Below, piece by piece: positions 53,823-64,000 of a stretch of DNA of 64,000 nucleotides. Where the stretch lies: positions 248,001 through 312,000 of the forward strand of contig NW_025936499.1 of NCBI RefSeq assembly GCF_000764305.2, written 5' to 3'. The position numbers were made by a program, and so were the translations under genes. The notes under the pieces were generated by a model, which worked only from the letters and a program-made list of their open reading frames with translations, had not been told where the DNA came from and ran no database searches. Source of the DNA: Hyalella azteca (Eukaryota; Arthropoda; Malacostraca; Amphipoda; Hyalellidae). Position 1 is the stretch's first letter; every line of letters starts with the position of its first letter.

Positions 53823-55797
53823 TTCAAAATGAAATCATACCAGCTGATGGGGTTTATACAAATTATACTTTGTAATAAATAAATAATATATAAATGAGTT
53901 CCGCTGTCGGAACTTTCAGGTATATAGCTACATTTGAATCGAAACAAATTAATAATTTCTTATGGAGCAGCAAATTTATTACATATTTATTAATAGTTTT
54001 ACTATAGCGAGCAAGAAGTGCCATTGAACCTTGATGTGCTGTTCATATTTATTTGCGTTTATGCGACAAAACGAGAAATTTAATCAGTTGCATGTCAAAA
54101 TTTGCTACATCAAGAGAAGGAAATAAAACCAGCTTTATTGCGAGCCATTGAGGAAACTAAGTTTCTCGGACAATTTAAATTCATTCATTAAAGCTCGGCG
54201 TACTGATTTATTAGGACCTCGAGCTCTATACTCGTCTGAAAGAGGTTCGTCCTAGGGCCCCGTAAGAACCTTGCGTGACGCAGCTTTACCGGCAACTCGG
54301 AAATAAAACTCAAGTGAGTCCGTTTATGAAAATTTGTGTACGATTAGGTAATAAATTGTCCTTAGTCAACTAAATTTGCTTGGTATAAGAGAAAATGATG
54401 GTATAAATTCAGCAGGCTACTTTTGTTGACTCATTTTCAAGCCTTGAAAAACACGGCATGTGGCTTACAAGATAAGAGAGTGCACCGAACAGCTGGACCA
54501 GTTCGTCTCTCACTCATACCTATGTATAAATCTGAATGCATCAATAACAGCGTTTGTCCAAATAATGATGAGCTTAATTGAATCGTGCGCACTTACTTTT
54601 GTTCGAAGATTCACATAATGAGGTCCCGCCCGATAAAAAAAATATAATATGAAATTGGATGAAATGCTTAGGGAAGGTTTGCGTGTAATAAGGGCCTTAA
54701 CTTTTGTATACAGGGTAAATTCGCAAAAATTAAGTCATCGCGACATTTTTTTTGGGTGTCGATAAACTGTCCCAAATGCAATGAATTCATACATTTTATT
54801 TCCATCAATTCTTAATGATGGAATGGTATCATTTGTATGTAGATTTTTTGTTTCAACCGCTGTCTTCTATTTTCGCTACTGTCCTTCGTCTTGCTTTCAT
54901 ACAATTATCAGTCACGAGAGTCGCACGTGAGTGTTCTGCTCCCTCACTGCGAGATAACATGCGTGATAACCAGCAGGTAAATTGCATCAATAATACTTTC
55001 ACAGATTAGGATGTAATGAAGTCGAAAAAAAATTACATTTAATGAATTAGCATACATTGGGCAGAATATCGGCTGATGTCTTTCGTATGCAATTAAAATT
55101 TGGGCCGTACTGGCAGTAGCAAGTGAGGACTTTACTGAGTCACATCTTCTGGGCTCATTGAATTAATCAACTACTTTGTAATAAATAAATAAAATTTTAA
55201 ATAGGATCTTACTATTCAATATGACGGATCATATGTTGAACTGCCCAGTGATGGTGTGACGTGGACTGTCCACCTGAACCCTTAACTTAGCTCAGACCAA
55301 TTGTCGCATTTAGGACCAGTGGTGCCTGCCAGTTTATTACGTATTGTTGATGTAAGTAGCGCGTCATCTACGCTACTCTTTAATTAGCGTCTTGAGTGCC
55401 TTGCCATAGAATTAGTCAAGTAAATAATTGTATTTGTTTATACCATCACCATTTTCATGGTAAACATGAGTTCATGGCGGTAGTTAAAATGGTCCTTTTC
55501 ATTCTAGACTGTAAAGTAGCTACCAAAGGCGCCGATAACCTCGCCAGCAGCACTCAAGTTGACGGCCTTCAATGGAAATTATCTATTTTATAAACAAAAC
55601 TAAACCACATTTTTCTAGCGAGATCAAAACAGCTTCGTAGTCATCATGTGGGTATCGAACCCTACAAATGGTAATACTGCCTATTTTACGGGGTTTAGTA
55701 ACGAGCGGCGAGGTATGTGCAGTCTGCAAGTGGCGACTTATGACGCTGGTGATAGATTCCACGCCAACGAGTGAAGGCATGCATCATTTCACACTGT
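53823..55797. other. Intergenic DNA right of the GH9 cluster
   Basis: No further GH9 exon is seen on either strand. Open frames are short and lack motifs. Confidence 0.45.
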
Positions 55798-55930
55798 TAT
55801 TATAGTATCTTCGGCATTGAAGAATAGGCCTGGATAGGCCTGTCGCCGATTCGTGTATTTTTCTTGGCTAGACTGGCCTTTTGATCAAATCTTTTCAACG
55901 GACGGTAGGTTTAAAATCGTTTAAAGATTT
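55798..55930 (-). mobile_element. LINE 3' fragment
   Basis: On the minus strand it shares ctaccgtccgttgaaaagat, tttgatcaaaaggccagtc and gaatcggcgacaggccta with the fragment at 37525-37765. Only untranslated 3' sequence remains. Confidence 0.7.
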
Positions 55931-56894
55931 CAGTTTTTCAGTACTATTGCTTGCTCAGACAGAAATTAAAATGTGAAATATGACATGTTTAACATATTCT
56001 GTGACATATTTAAACTTTTTACATCATTTGCTTACTCTCTAAATTATTTCGAATTAGTTGGAAGTTGTGTTGCAAATAATTCCACTTTACAAAATTATTC
56101 ATACCTTCTAAGTAAAAGAAGCTTGCGAATGGGTAACTATGTTTTTTTATAATTTAGAATTTCTAATTTGAAATGTTGATATCAATGTTTCTGCGAGCTC
56201 ATTCACCTATTATATACCAATATTTATTCATTTCGTACATGAATGACAACTGGGAGATATATTTTGAAACGTCAAGTGTGTTATTTGAATCACGTTTGCT
56301 AAAAATCTATTGTTTAATAGTGTGTGTTCAGAATATTAAAATCTGTCGCGATTTTAGGTGAAAACATTCCTAATAGCACCTTTGAGTAGAAGATTTGAAG
56401 AAATTTAATTTAATTGCCAAACTCAACACCTAAGTTCATGTTTCTGTCCGTGGGTAACATGCGGGAGGGCATAACAGCCTATATCAAGACAAGTGCTTAA
56501 AAGCATAGCGCCTCATGTTCACAAACATCTCATGAGTCTGACCTCTGCATCTAGCTTTACTTATTTGAGCCTAACCAACTTGTCACCAAGTACTAGCTCC
56601 TTTGTACCACAGAGTACGTCGCGTGAAACACTTCACTCTTCTCCGTATTGGACGCACGAATCACCTGTGGTCAATTGACCTTCTCACGAGAAGCGTGCTT
56701 GTTCCTTATTGCATTTACTGTATTATAGATCCAGGCAGTTTTGCCTACGAATGCACATCTTTTATTAATGCCCATTATAATTTTCCCTTCATTTACGCAG
56801 AATTTATGTTCATTACTGAAGGCAATCGTGTTCCCAGCTGTAAGTAACATGTTCACCCTAAAATTTTCGGATTTGGCATTTTCGGTTTTTAGTA
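55931..56894. other. AT-rich intergenic DNA
   Basis: No gene or clear repeat recognised. Confidence 0.4.
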
Positions 56895-57235
56895 TCATCT
56901 TAAAGCTGACATTCTGCCCTATCGAACGGTACCATTGCGATCCCTGTACGTGAATTTTTACTTACATGACGGCTCTTTAAAGGAGGGCGGGTAGTGGAGT
57001 TCCTTCACTAATTAGATACAAGGTAATTAGCTACTGAGTATTTTAAGTATAGTTTCTACTTGAGTTGTGCTGCAGTTACGTGCTTAGTCTCATCTTAAAG
57101 CTGACATTCTTAGCTTTTCAACGATACCACTGTGATCCATGTACACGAATTTTTACATACACGGCTGCTCTTTAAAGGGGGGCGGGGGATGGAGTTCCTT
57201 CAGTAAATAGATGGGAGGTAATTCACTCGCTAAGA
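56895..57235. repeat. Tandem duplication of about 190 bp
   Basis: Two diverged head-to-tail copies (about 56895-57085 and 57090-57235) share catcttaaagctgacattct, gaatttttac, gctctttaaag and ggagttccttca. No coding content recognised. Confidence 0.75.
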
Positions 57236-57445
57236 CTACATATATAGGTGTATCTGGCATCAAGGCTCAGTCACCTTGTTCGCTTCATACGGAGAGGTGT
57301 ACTGCAAGTCGCTGCTAGCATCCTTGATGGAATTAAGCTACAAAAGCCTGTAGTTTGGTCTCTATGCTACATTGAGTGACTATTTCAAGGCGCGCGGAAC
57401 TTTGTCGCGCTGTCCTGAAAAGTTCAACTTTTTGTCACGGAAAAC

Positions 57446-57736
57446 CTATCTCTTCCTAGAGTTTTGAAGCTATAGCGATGAGACATATACCATTCTATTT
57501 GTAAAGACCATACCTATTGAGTAACGAAGCCTTTTTTTAGATTTGTGCATAGTTTAGATTCAAATGGGGGGAAAGGGGGGGGGGGAATGAGAAAAAATGG
57601 AAAAATTTTGAATGCGTAAAAAAAAAACTAATACAAAAATCAAATATCGGGCTTCGTTACTCGATTGGTATGGTCTTTACGAATAGAATGGTATATGTCT
57701 CATTGCTGTAGCTTCAAAACCCTAGGAGGAGATAGA
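57446..57736. repeat. Large inverted repeat (hairpin) with G-run loop
   Basis: Arms of about 85 bp (57446-57531 and 57653-57736) are near-perfect reverse complements. Shared pieces include gaagctatagcgatgagaca and tataccattctat in the left arm and their inverse in the right arm. The loop of about 120 bp contains G runs of 6 and more than 10 bases (about 57566-57586). It is probably a foldback transposon remnant. Confidence 0.85.
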
Positions 57737-57988
57737 TTTCTACAGTACCCCTTTTTTTATCCGTTTTCTATGAATTTCAAGTTTTCTATCAATTTTTCCG
57801 AAAAATCACACAAACAAAAATGTCTTAGAATTCTGTTTTACATATGTGTACCAAGTTTCAGAGTGATCCGTCCGTAAACAAAAAAGTTTTTCCGGAGGGT
57901 GAACCTCCCCCTTAAACGTGCTGGGTAACTCCTTGCTTGTCTGCCATTTCTCCCGAGTTCAGACAGTTTGGCTACGGGCTCGAAAGGA

Positions 57989-58037
57989 TGACGTCACGGC
58001 ACCGAATCGCCAGATGCATTGTGGGATCGGCCGCCAT
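57989..58037 (+). promoter_or_regulatory. CRE and YY1-like promoter motifs
   Basis: TGACGTCA at 57989-57996 is a perfect cAMP-response element, and gccgccatattt at 58030-58041 resembles the YY1 site used in many TATA-less promoters. Both lie 75-125 bp upstream of the THAP-like ATG at 58114. The local GC content is raised, as in a housekeeping-type promoter. Confidence 0.45.
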
Positions 58038-58113
58038 ATTTGTAGCAGGGACTAGCTTTCGCCTGTGTGTTAAATCTACTGCGATCGTCTCTTTTTGAAG
58101 TTTTTGCTTGAAG

Positions 58114-58254
58114 ATGGGACGCTACTGCACCGTTATAGGATGTACCAGTCGTTCTCACGGCCATTTAAACAGAAAACTATACAAAGGAAATCGTTTATTC
58201 AGTTTACTAGCCGTGAATGCCGTGTATATCGTATCAGTTTATGGCTCGTATTGA
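58114..58254 (+). pseudogene. THAP-like N-terminal fragment
   Basis: The frame begins MGRYCTVIGCTSRSHGHLNR. The Met-x-x-x-Cys-x4-Cys start resembles THAP zinc-finger domains found in host DNA-binding proteins and P-element-type transposases. The frame closes after 46 residues, and no continuation with the later Cys/His pair was found. A weak donor (attca|gttt near 58200) could make it a first exon. A THAP first exon or a transposon fragment are both possible. Confidence 0.35.
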
Positions 58255-58341
58255 TATACGTATCGCATATCAGTTCACCCGCCGTGGTGAACTATACATT
58301 TTCCAGGGGCAAAATCTGTTACTAGCCACTGGGCCACCTGT

Positions 58342-58607
58342 TGGTGGCCCAGTGGTTAAAGTTCAGAGTACCAAGATTGGCGCAGAGAGGCGCGGGTTCG
58401 ATCCCAGCTCTGTGCGCCAGTTTCTGGTCAGAATCGGCGAGGAGGCCGGGCGGTTAAGCATAGCAGAATATTGTAGCAGTGAGTTGCGAGTTCGAGACCG
58501 CAAAATGCTGTGAATGTTCTGCGATGTTAAGAATCGGCTGTCGCCGATTCTTAACAGTCTTGCGATGTAAGAATCGGCGACGGCCTAATAACGCTGAAAC
58601 CGCTATT
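58342..58607 (+). mobile_element. tRNA-derived SINE, plus-strand copy
   Basis: tggcccagtggttaaag (A-box-like) is followed by ggttcgatccc (B-box), a body with cagtttctggtcagaatcgg, and a tail with gttaagaatcggc repeated as a small hairpin. It ends gacggcctaataacgctgaa and an (ATT)n run. It matches 23345-23562. Confidence 0.85.
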
Positions 58608-59131
58608 ATTATTATTATTATTATTTAGATAAGCTACATAAGTAAGAATAAAACGTAGTAATATTTACAGATCAGATAACATTGTCATGATCCATTACCC
58701 TGCAGCGATGATAGTGTTTTTGCAGTTGGCTGGTTTGTTGGAAGATCAAAATGATTCGCTTTGTTCTATAACATCAAATGTTCCGAGTTCTTTACATTGC
58801 CTTTCAATTTCAATATAAATTGGTTTTGCAAAACGTCGAGGTTTCTGGTGAATTGGTGTGTTGTTGGTCAGTTCTGTGGTCTAAGATGTCACATGAGCGC
58901 GTCCAATATCGGGATCGGTATTACTATGAGCCGTCCGAACCCTGGTTACTTAGTAAGCATTGATAAAATTCTATCCTTGTGGTAATCACTATGTAGCCTT
59001 TAGCTTACCTGTGTGGCAACAGGATAAGTCATTGTGGTAACCCGTTGTACAGTATTGTTCAGTTCGTAATAAAGCTCTGCCCACTACGGTGTCACTTCTC
59101 TTGGCCCTTTATACGTTAAACCTCGGTCACA
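58608..59131. other. Intergenic DNA
   Basis: No recognised gene. Two overlapping frames at 58761-58985 (+) lack motifs. Confidence 0.4.
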
Positions 59132-59422
59132 TCAATCCCTTTCCTCTTCAAAAAGGTGAAAAAGAATTTCATTTTCCATTCTTAGAATGTTCCATTCATC
59201 AGCATAATTATCTTCGTCCAGTTGTACTACCAAACTAACTCTACCAAGTACATCGCCTTTCTTGATTCGTTGAAGTTTCGTTTCTCCATCGCCTGTACCC
59301 ATCCATCCACAAATTGTTTGTAAGCTTCAAGCATCTTGTATGCCTTGAATTATTGCAAGGTGTATTGGCTGACCACCAAATACCAAATAGTTTAGTAAAT
59401 CACCGTGATAAACGGGAGGCAG
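59132..59422 (-). pseudogene. Protein-like frame with one internal stop, unidentified
   Basis: Read on the minus strand, the frame gives LPPVYHGDLLNYLVFGGQPI, and later LGRVSLVVQLDEDNYADEWN then ILRMENEILFHLFEEERD, ending in a stop at 59132. One in-frame stop interrupts it near 59331. The composition (mixed hydrophobic with acidic tail) looks like protein and not like AT-rich noise. About 220 bp upstream on the same strand is a gccgccatctttg YY1-like motif (59639-59650). I do not recognise the family; it may be a decayed gene or transposon ORF. Confidence 0.3.
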
Positions 59423-59922
59423 GCTTGCAAAATCTGCACATCACGGCTTTGCCGGCACTTCGTTGGCATCAACATCGTTAATGTCGAATAATTTTCTTAA
59501 ATATCAGTCTCTCACTGAAGGAAGGAGTTTTTGACAACAGCCTAATCCTTGCTGCTTTGTTCTTTCTTTCTCCATTGCTACCAAAACGTCCAAATGTTTA
59601 GGAACGAGAGAGTAAGCTGAGGCGCCAGTGTGATACAAAGATGGCGGCGTAGCAACGCGACTAACGTGGATACGCGGGAGCTTGGCGAGCCCGAGCAATG
59701 GCTCAAACTAGTGAGGGATAATCAAATTTGCGTTATTGCATACAGATGTTTTTTGTTTCAAGTTTAAATTGCTATCACATGTTATACATCCCGACTAAGT
59801 TACTCATTGGCTGGTAAGTGAAACCAGGAATTATTCAGGCCTTGCATGTTTAGAAAATTAGAGCAAGTCAACAATGTTCCATTTCGCCTTTCGCTACCTT
59901 CTAATTATTGTGCAAGTACTAG

Positions 59923-61411
59923 TGTAGCGGATCTCGCTACATAGCACTAATATTATGCATAACATATCTCTAATTTTTATGTTTCTCAAACTAACATACT
60001 ATAACTAATTTTTAGGTTTCTTATACTAACATTAATATTAACACTTACAATACACATTAAAGTCGTACATTTTAAATCATATTAAATGATTATAACATCA
60101 TCACGAGAGTTTCGGAGAATGCAGCTCAGTCGATGGCAACAGCTCTAGCCCTTTTTCACTGGTTCTTTTATAGCCTCTCAAAATCCTAACGTTCTGTTTG
60201 CCTCCTGACTTTGAGTCGTCAACATCTCTCACGTAAGCTCCGTAACTTAGAAATTATTCTGCCGTAGAATAGCTCTCATTCAATGTGTTAAGTAGCTATA
60301 AGAGTAAAGTTAGTTCCGAAGTCGGAGTCATTGCAAGTGAATAAATTAAATTAACGTATTAAATTAACGTATTTTCATGCCATAAATACAGCTCACGTGG
60401 CTTTAGCTCATTTGTGAGATGGTGTCGTAAAATGTGAATAGCGTATTAACAAAGGCCTTATTTCGCAGCTCTACATGATCTGTTTCCCGCAACGCATAAA
60501 ATCAAGATCACGCGAAATCTCCCGCCTGACGTCATCTCAGTCAGCAAATCTAATTATCCCGGCCAGTATCTGGGTCAGCCTCGAGTCTTCGACATCGGCG
60601 TCACGCGCTTGACTTCCCGCCAACTCGCAGGCCACCATCTTGCCACGCCTCAAGCCAACTCAGTCTACCGACGCTCATCCGTGAATATTCAGTGAACTTT
60701 GCTATGAAGTGTGATATACTCAATTAACTCTCATTCTGATAGTCAGTAAATTCTAGCTGTGAACGTAATCAGTTAATCAACTCGGTGAATTCTCGCTGTG
60801 AACTTAATCAGTCAACCAACTCAGTGAATTCTCGCTGTGAACATAATCAGTCAACCAACTCAGTGAATTCTCGCTGTGAACTTAATCAGTCAACCAACTC
60901 AGTGAATTCTCGCTGTGAACGTAATCAGTTAATCAACTCAGTAAATTCTTGCTGTGTACCCATTACGTTGACTGATATCATGTGAACTCAGAGAACTTTC
61001 GCTAGAGACACTCTGTGAGCTATAGGCACAACGAGCACGTCCAGTAAAGTATATAGTGTGCGAGCTTTCTACGTGCACGCTCAGTTAACTTCGTCAACCT
61101 CACAACGTGCATCGAATAACCTCCCCAACGTCTCGCCACTCAACCACGTGTATATCAACGCAACAACCCAACAACGGTGGCCCGTGGACCCGCATCAACC
61201 TCCTGCATCAAAACGAGCAGGTCACGTGAGCTGAGCTAATAAATAACCTAACAATTTATTGTGTGTTCATTTCTCCCAACCAAATTCGTTCTGCCGATCT
61301 CTATGTTTCTGTCCGTGCCTTGGTGAATAATTCAAGTTAACTAGCTAGGCCGGTCAATTCTCTGATAGGAGTTTATAACTTAATGTGGAGTGGTAAATGA
61401 AAACCCCCACA
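59923..61411. mobile_element. Solo LTR of an LTR retrotransposon, 1489 bp
   Basis: The unit starts TGTAGCGGATC and ends AAACCCCCACA (TG...CA). It is flanked by CTAG on both sides (59919-59922 and 61412-61415), a 4-bp target duplication. It has no internal coding region, an AATAAA-type motif (gagctaataaataacc near 61237) and an internal 39-bp tandem array. This fits a solo LTR left by recombination between the two LTRs of an element, Gypsy-like by the 4-bp duplication. Transcription direction appears to be plus from the polyadenylation motif. Confidence 0.8.
60741..60960. repeat. 39-bp tandem repeat inside the solo LTR
   Basis: About six units of 39 bp, tcagtgaattctcgctgtga followed by acttaatcagtcaaccaac. 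Being a multiple of three it creates an apparent peptide with period NSRCELNQSTNSV, which I attribute to the repeat. Confidence 0.85.
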
Positions 61412-61415
61412 CTAG

Positions 61416-62299
61416 CTTCCTCGTTGAAATTCATCCCATAAGTGGCTTCTTAGAATGAAAAAAACTAAATCTGTACACAATGTGTGTAACATCAATGGTT
61501 TTATAGGTTATTAAGTAAGTTGTCTGACGATTCATGATATTATGAGGCTGTTAGTAGAAATCCAGCACGTGCAAAACCGAGATCCCTACAGCAGAGCTGA
61601 TGTTGGCAGGGCTAAAGCATTAGGCTTCCAGGGCCAGTGGTTTGATAGTCTCCCCAACTGAAACTGGAATACACGAGAGAAATTCACATGGCAGCTTTAA
61701 TGTGAAAATACGTCTTAAACTGTGTACTTGTTGTGTATCAGTTAAATACAAACAACCACCTTATCTCAATGACGCATATACTCGTAACCCTAACTTAAAC
61801 GGCGCTAGCAGACACCGGTCGGTCTACAGATAAAGGTCTCTGTGAACATCCTGAAGAATGACTTGTCTCTGGACGTGATCAAGAGACCAGGACTACGAAC
61901 ATAAGTTCTAAGCTCCAGCCCGTCATTAAGTAACCTCATGTTACTTGATCCATAAATCCAAAATGCAAAAATATATATTCTTCATAGAATTACGCGAGTA
62001 AATTGATGCCTCACAACTCAAGTCAAGCGCTTGCGTTTAACAGTCAGAACGCTTATCTGTCCACAAGAATATACCGCTGCCTTAACATTTGCATTGTCCC
62101 TGTGAGAAAATTTACATGACTTCATATCATATGCAAGTCACGTCCATTATTTTATAAATAATTGTGATAAAAGTGATTAATATATAAACTTGTCAACTTT
62201 GGTTGGCAATAATTATTGTAGTGTAATTACACTACGAAAATTACACTACGTAATTATAATCACAGAAACCTACGGTAACAGTAAAAACGAAGCAAGAAG
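61416..62299. other. Intergenic DNA
   Basis: No gene. A 16-bp palindrome tagtgtaattacacta lies near 62219. Confidence 0.4.
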
Positions 62300-62757
62300 T
62301 CGGAATTGCCGATTCTATGGAATCAGCAGGCTGTTGCCGAATCTATGAGAATTAGCATTTCTATACCTACTATAGGAATCTGGGGTTAGGTCAGTCAGCA
62401 AAGTCCTTTTTAGCGCATTTGTTTCCTTTATGGAAAAAATGCCCTATTGTGCTCATCATGTACGTCCGTCTGTCTGTCCGTCTGTCCGTCCGTCTGTCTG
62501 TCCGAGACTTCATGTTTTCGTCGACGAGAAAATGCGCTCTCTGGCACTCACTGCAGTGAGTACTGAGCTATATTTTTTAAATATTTTATATATTTAACTA
62601 TACATGAGGACCTAACCTCTTCTTACTCTAATTGTCGATTTATGTTCCAACTCTAACTGTAACGTCCGATTTCCTGAATCAGCAACAAAATTCTGATTCT
62701 ATAGATTCGGCAACTGGCTGCCGATTCCATAGAATCGGCAATTCCACGATTTCGGCA
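62300..62757. mobile_element. Foldback element with inverted arms of about 55 bp
   Basis: The left arm (about 62300-62353) has ggaattgccgattctatgga followed by ...ttgccgaatctatgagaatt. It is the inverse of the right arm (about 62694-62757), which has gattcggcaactggctgccg followed by attccatagaatcggcaatt. Between them lies a (GTCT/GTCC)n microsatellite (62464-62505). There is no coding capacity. It looks like a MITE or foldback transposon; target duplication is not resolved. Confidence 0.7.
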
Positions 62758-64000
62758 CGACTTATATGTGTTTTTTATGCAAGTTTATTTGAAAACGAGA
62801 GCATGCTTTTTATTAACAATTTTCATATTTGTATTTTCAACGAATCGAACAAAATTTCTTGCTGACGTTGGGAGATCAAAAAGCAAGTTACCGAATGGCA
62901 TTTCAATGGAATGCAAGATGCAAACACATATATAGCTACAATCTTAGCCTATAGCTGTAGTCCTAAAGAGCTAACAGCAATGGCCTTTAAGTCACCACTC
63001 CCGTTATGTCTTTCCGAACACTACAGAAAATTTTGTTCACATTAATTCTCAACACTAGGCATCTCTGTCACATCCCTTGGCTTCCCAGCTAAATTCATTC
63101 CACATAATTGGTAATTTTGATGGAGAATAAATCGAAATTTACTTACCTTCTGGAATAAGCATTGAATGATCTGTTAATGAAATAAGACTCAGCTAGCTGG
63201 AATACGCTTCTACATAGTCAGCGGTCACGTACAGGCTGTGCCTATCCTTTATTTTCGTATAGTTGGGTTGAAGAATAAAGTGATGGACACCTACCAGCCC
63301 AGCCAGATCTATGCAAAAAAAATGCTTGACTCGACCGACTCGACACTTTTCCGCTGTCGCCCGCGAACTCGTCAGCGGACTGGAACTCAAAACGTAACTC
63401 CTGCGCTACTGCTCAACGCTCCCTTAGTCCCTCAGTTGTGAACGAATCTGCCCATGACTAATTATTTGTAATAAGCCGCGATAGCAATTATTTTCAATTT
63501 ATACGTCTTTTCTTTGAAAAAAAAACTCCAATTTCCAGTAACCGAATAGCTACTAAATGCTCGGTTTACTAGAAATTTACCTATTATTAAACTCATAACT
63601 AGGAATAACATAGAGCTTGCACACATACTCGTCTCTGCGAGTAAAATGTCTATGACGGAAAGCATGCAGCTTTGGCGGCAGCTACAGCTGCAGGAGTGAG
63701 CTTCTTGGTCTTCCTAGAGTTGAGTTCCTTCTCTAGCAAACAGTGAGCTGAGCGCCGGCTTGGTGCACGGTTGTGTGGTGTTTGGTGTATCGGGACTGTA
63801 ATTCGTAATTGATTGGCTAAGTTACGGAAGTTCGACATGCATTGGTAAAGTAACCCAATTTTCACATACTACAGGCTTAAAGGAACAGTCATAAGATCAG
63901 ACGAAAAAATGATGGTATTGGGAAAATAATGAGACATTTTATAAGAATGAACGATGACTGCATAGAGAGGTTACTGACATTTACAGTGCACGCTACAGGA
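62758..64000. other. Intergenic DNA to the window end
   Basis: Open frames at 63238-63441 (+), 63193-63390 (-) and 63650-63865 (-) were examined. None has a recognised motif or splice pattern. Confidence 0.4.

Noticed and set aside
58342..58420. Functional tRNA gene
   Set aside because: A and B boxes are present, but the body continues as a repeat matching 23345-23562 and the cloverleaf is degenerate, so it is a SINE head.
60785..60985. Repetitive Asn/Ser/Cys peptide
   Set aside because: It is the translation of a 39-bp tandem repeat inside a solo LTR.

Overview
This is eukaryotic DNA. It is AT-rich and full of decayed transposable elements, and every convincing gene is split by short GT...AG introns. 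The set of genes suggests an arthropod, most likely a malacostracan crustacean: secreted animal-type family 9 glycoside hydrolases (GH9, endo-beta-1,4-glucanases), a secreted lectin-like protein, CR1/Jockey-type LINE remnants, a tRNA-derived SINE and mariner-like remnants. An amphipod or isopod is my guess from gene content only. I cannot name the species.

The core (13.2-53.5 kb) is a tandem cluster of GH9 genes, all on the minus strand. Three are complete 13-exon genes with matching intron phases: gene A (13183-21048, 466 aa), gene B (27575-33955, 464 aa) and gene D (48318-53501, 463 aa). Each encodes a signal peptide and a bare catalytic domain with the YYDAGD aspartates and the C-terminal catalytic glutamate. 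No carbohydrate-binding module is present. Gene C (39043-44855) is a wrecked sister of D. Its exon 1 splice donor is deleted, exons 7-9 are replaced by repeat DNA, and a 320-bp deletion fuses exons 12 and 13 out of frame. A lone GH9-type first exon (36218-36260) lies between B and C. It is either the stub of a lost copy or an alternative first exon for B. C and D, with their flanks, are two copies of one duplicated block (about 36.27-45.18 kb and 46.02-53.82 kb).

Left of the cluster (0-13 kb) are dispersed repeats, one three-exon plus-strand gene (5692-7426) for a secreted protein with a cysteine-rich segment and a galactose-binding-like domain, a 47-bp tandem array split by a small inverted-repeat transposon, and a LINE reverse-transcriptase remnant. 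Right of it (54-64 kb) no complete gene is visible. That stretch holds a large inverted repeat, a SINE, promoter-like motifs next to a THAP-like start, a clear solo LTR (59923-61411) and a foldback element.

If the GH9 genes are active they would be secreted, probably from the digestive gland, to cut cellulose or other beta-1,4-glucans. The cluster shows birth and death of these genes in progress. All calls are from reading the sequence; no search was run.
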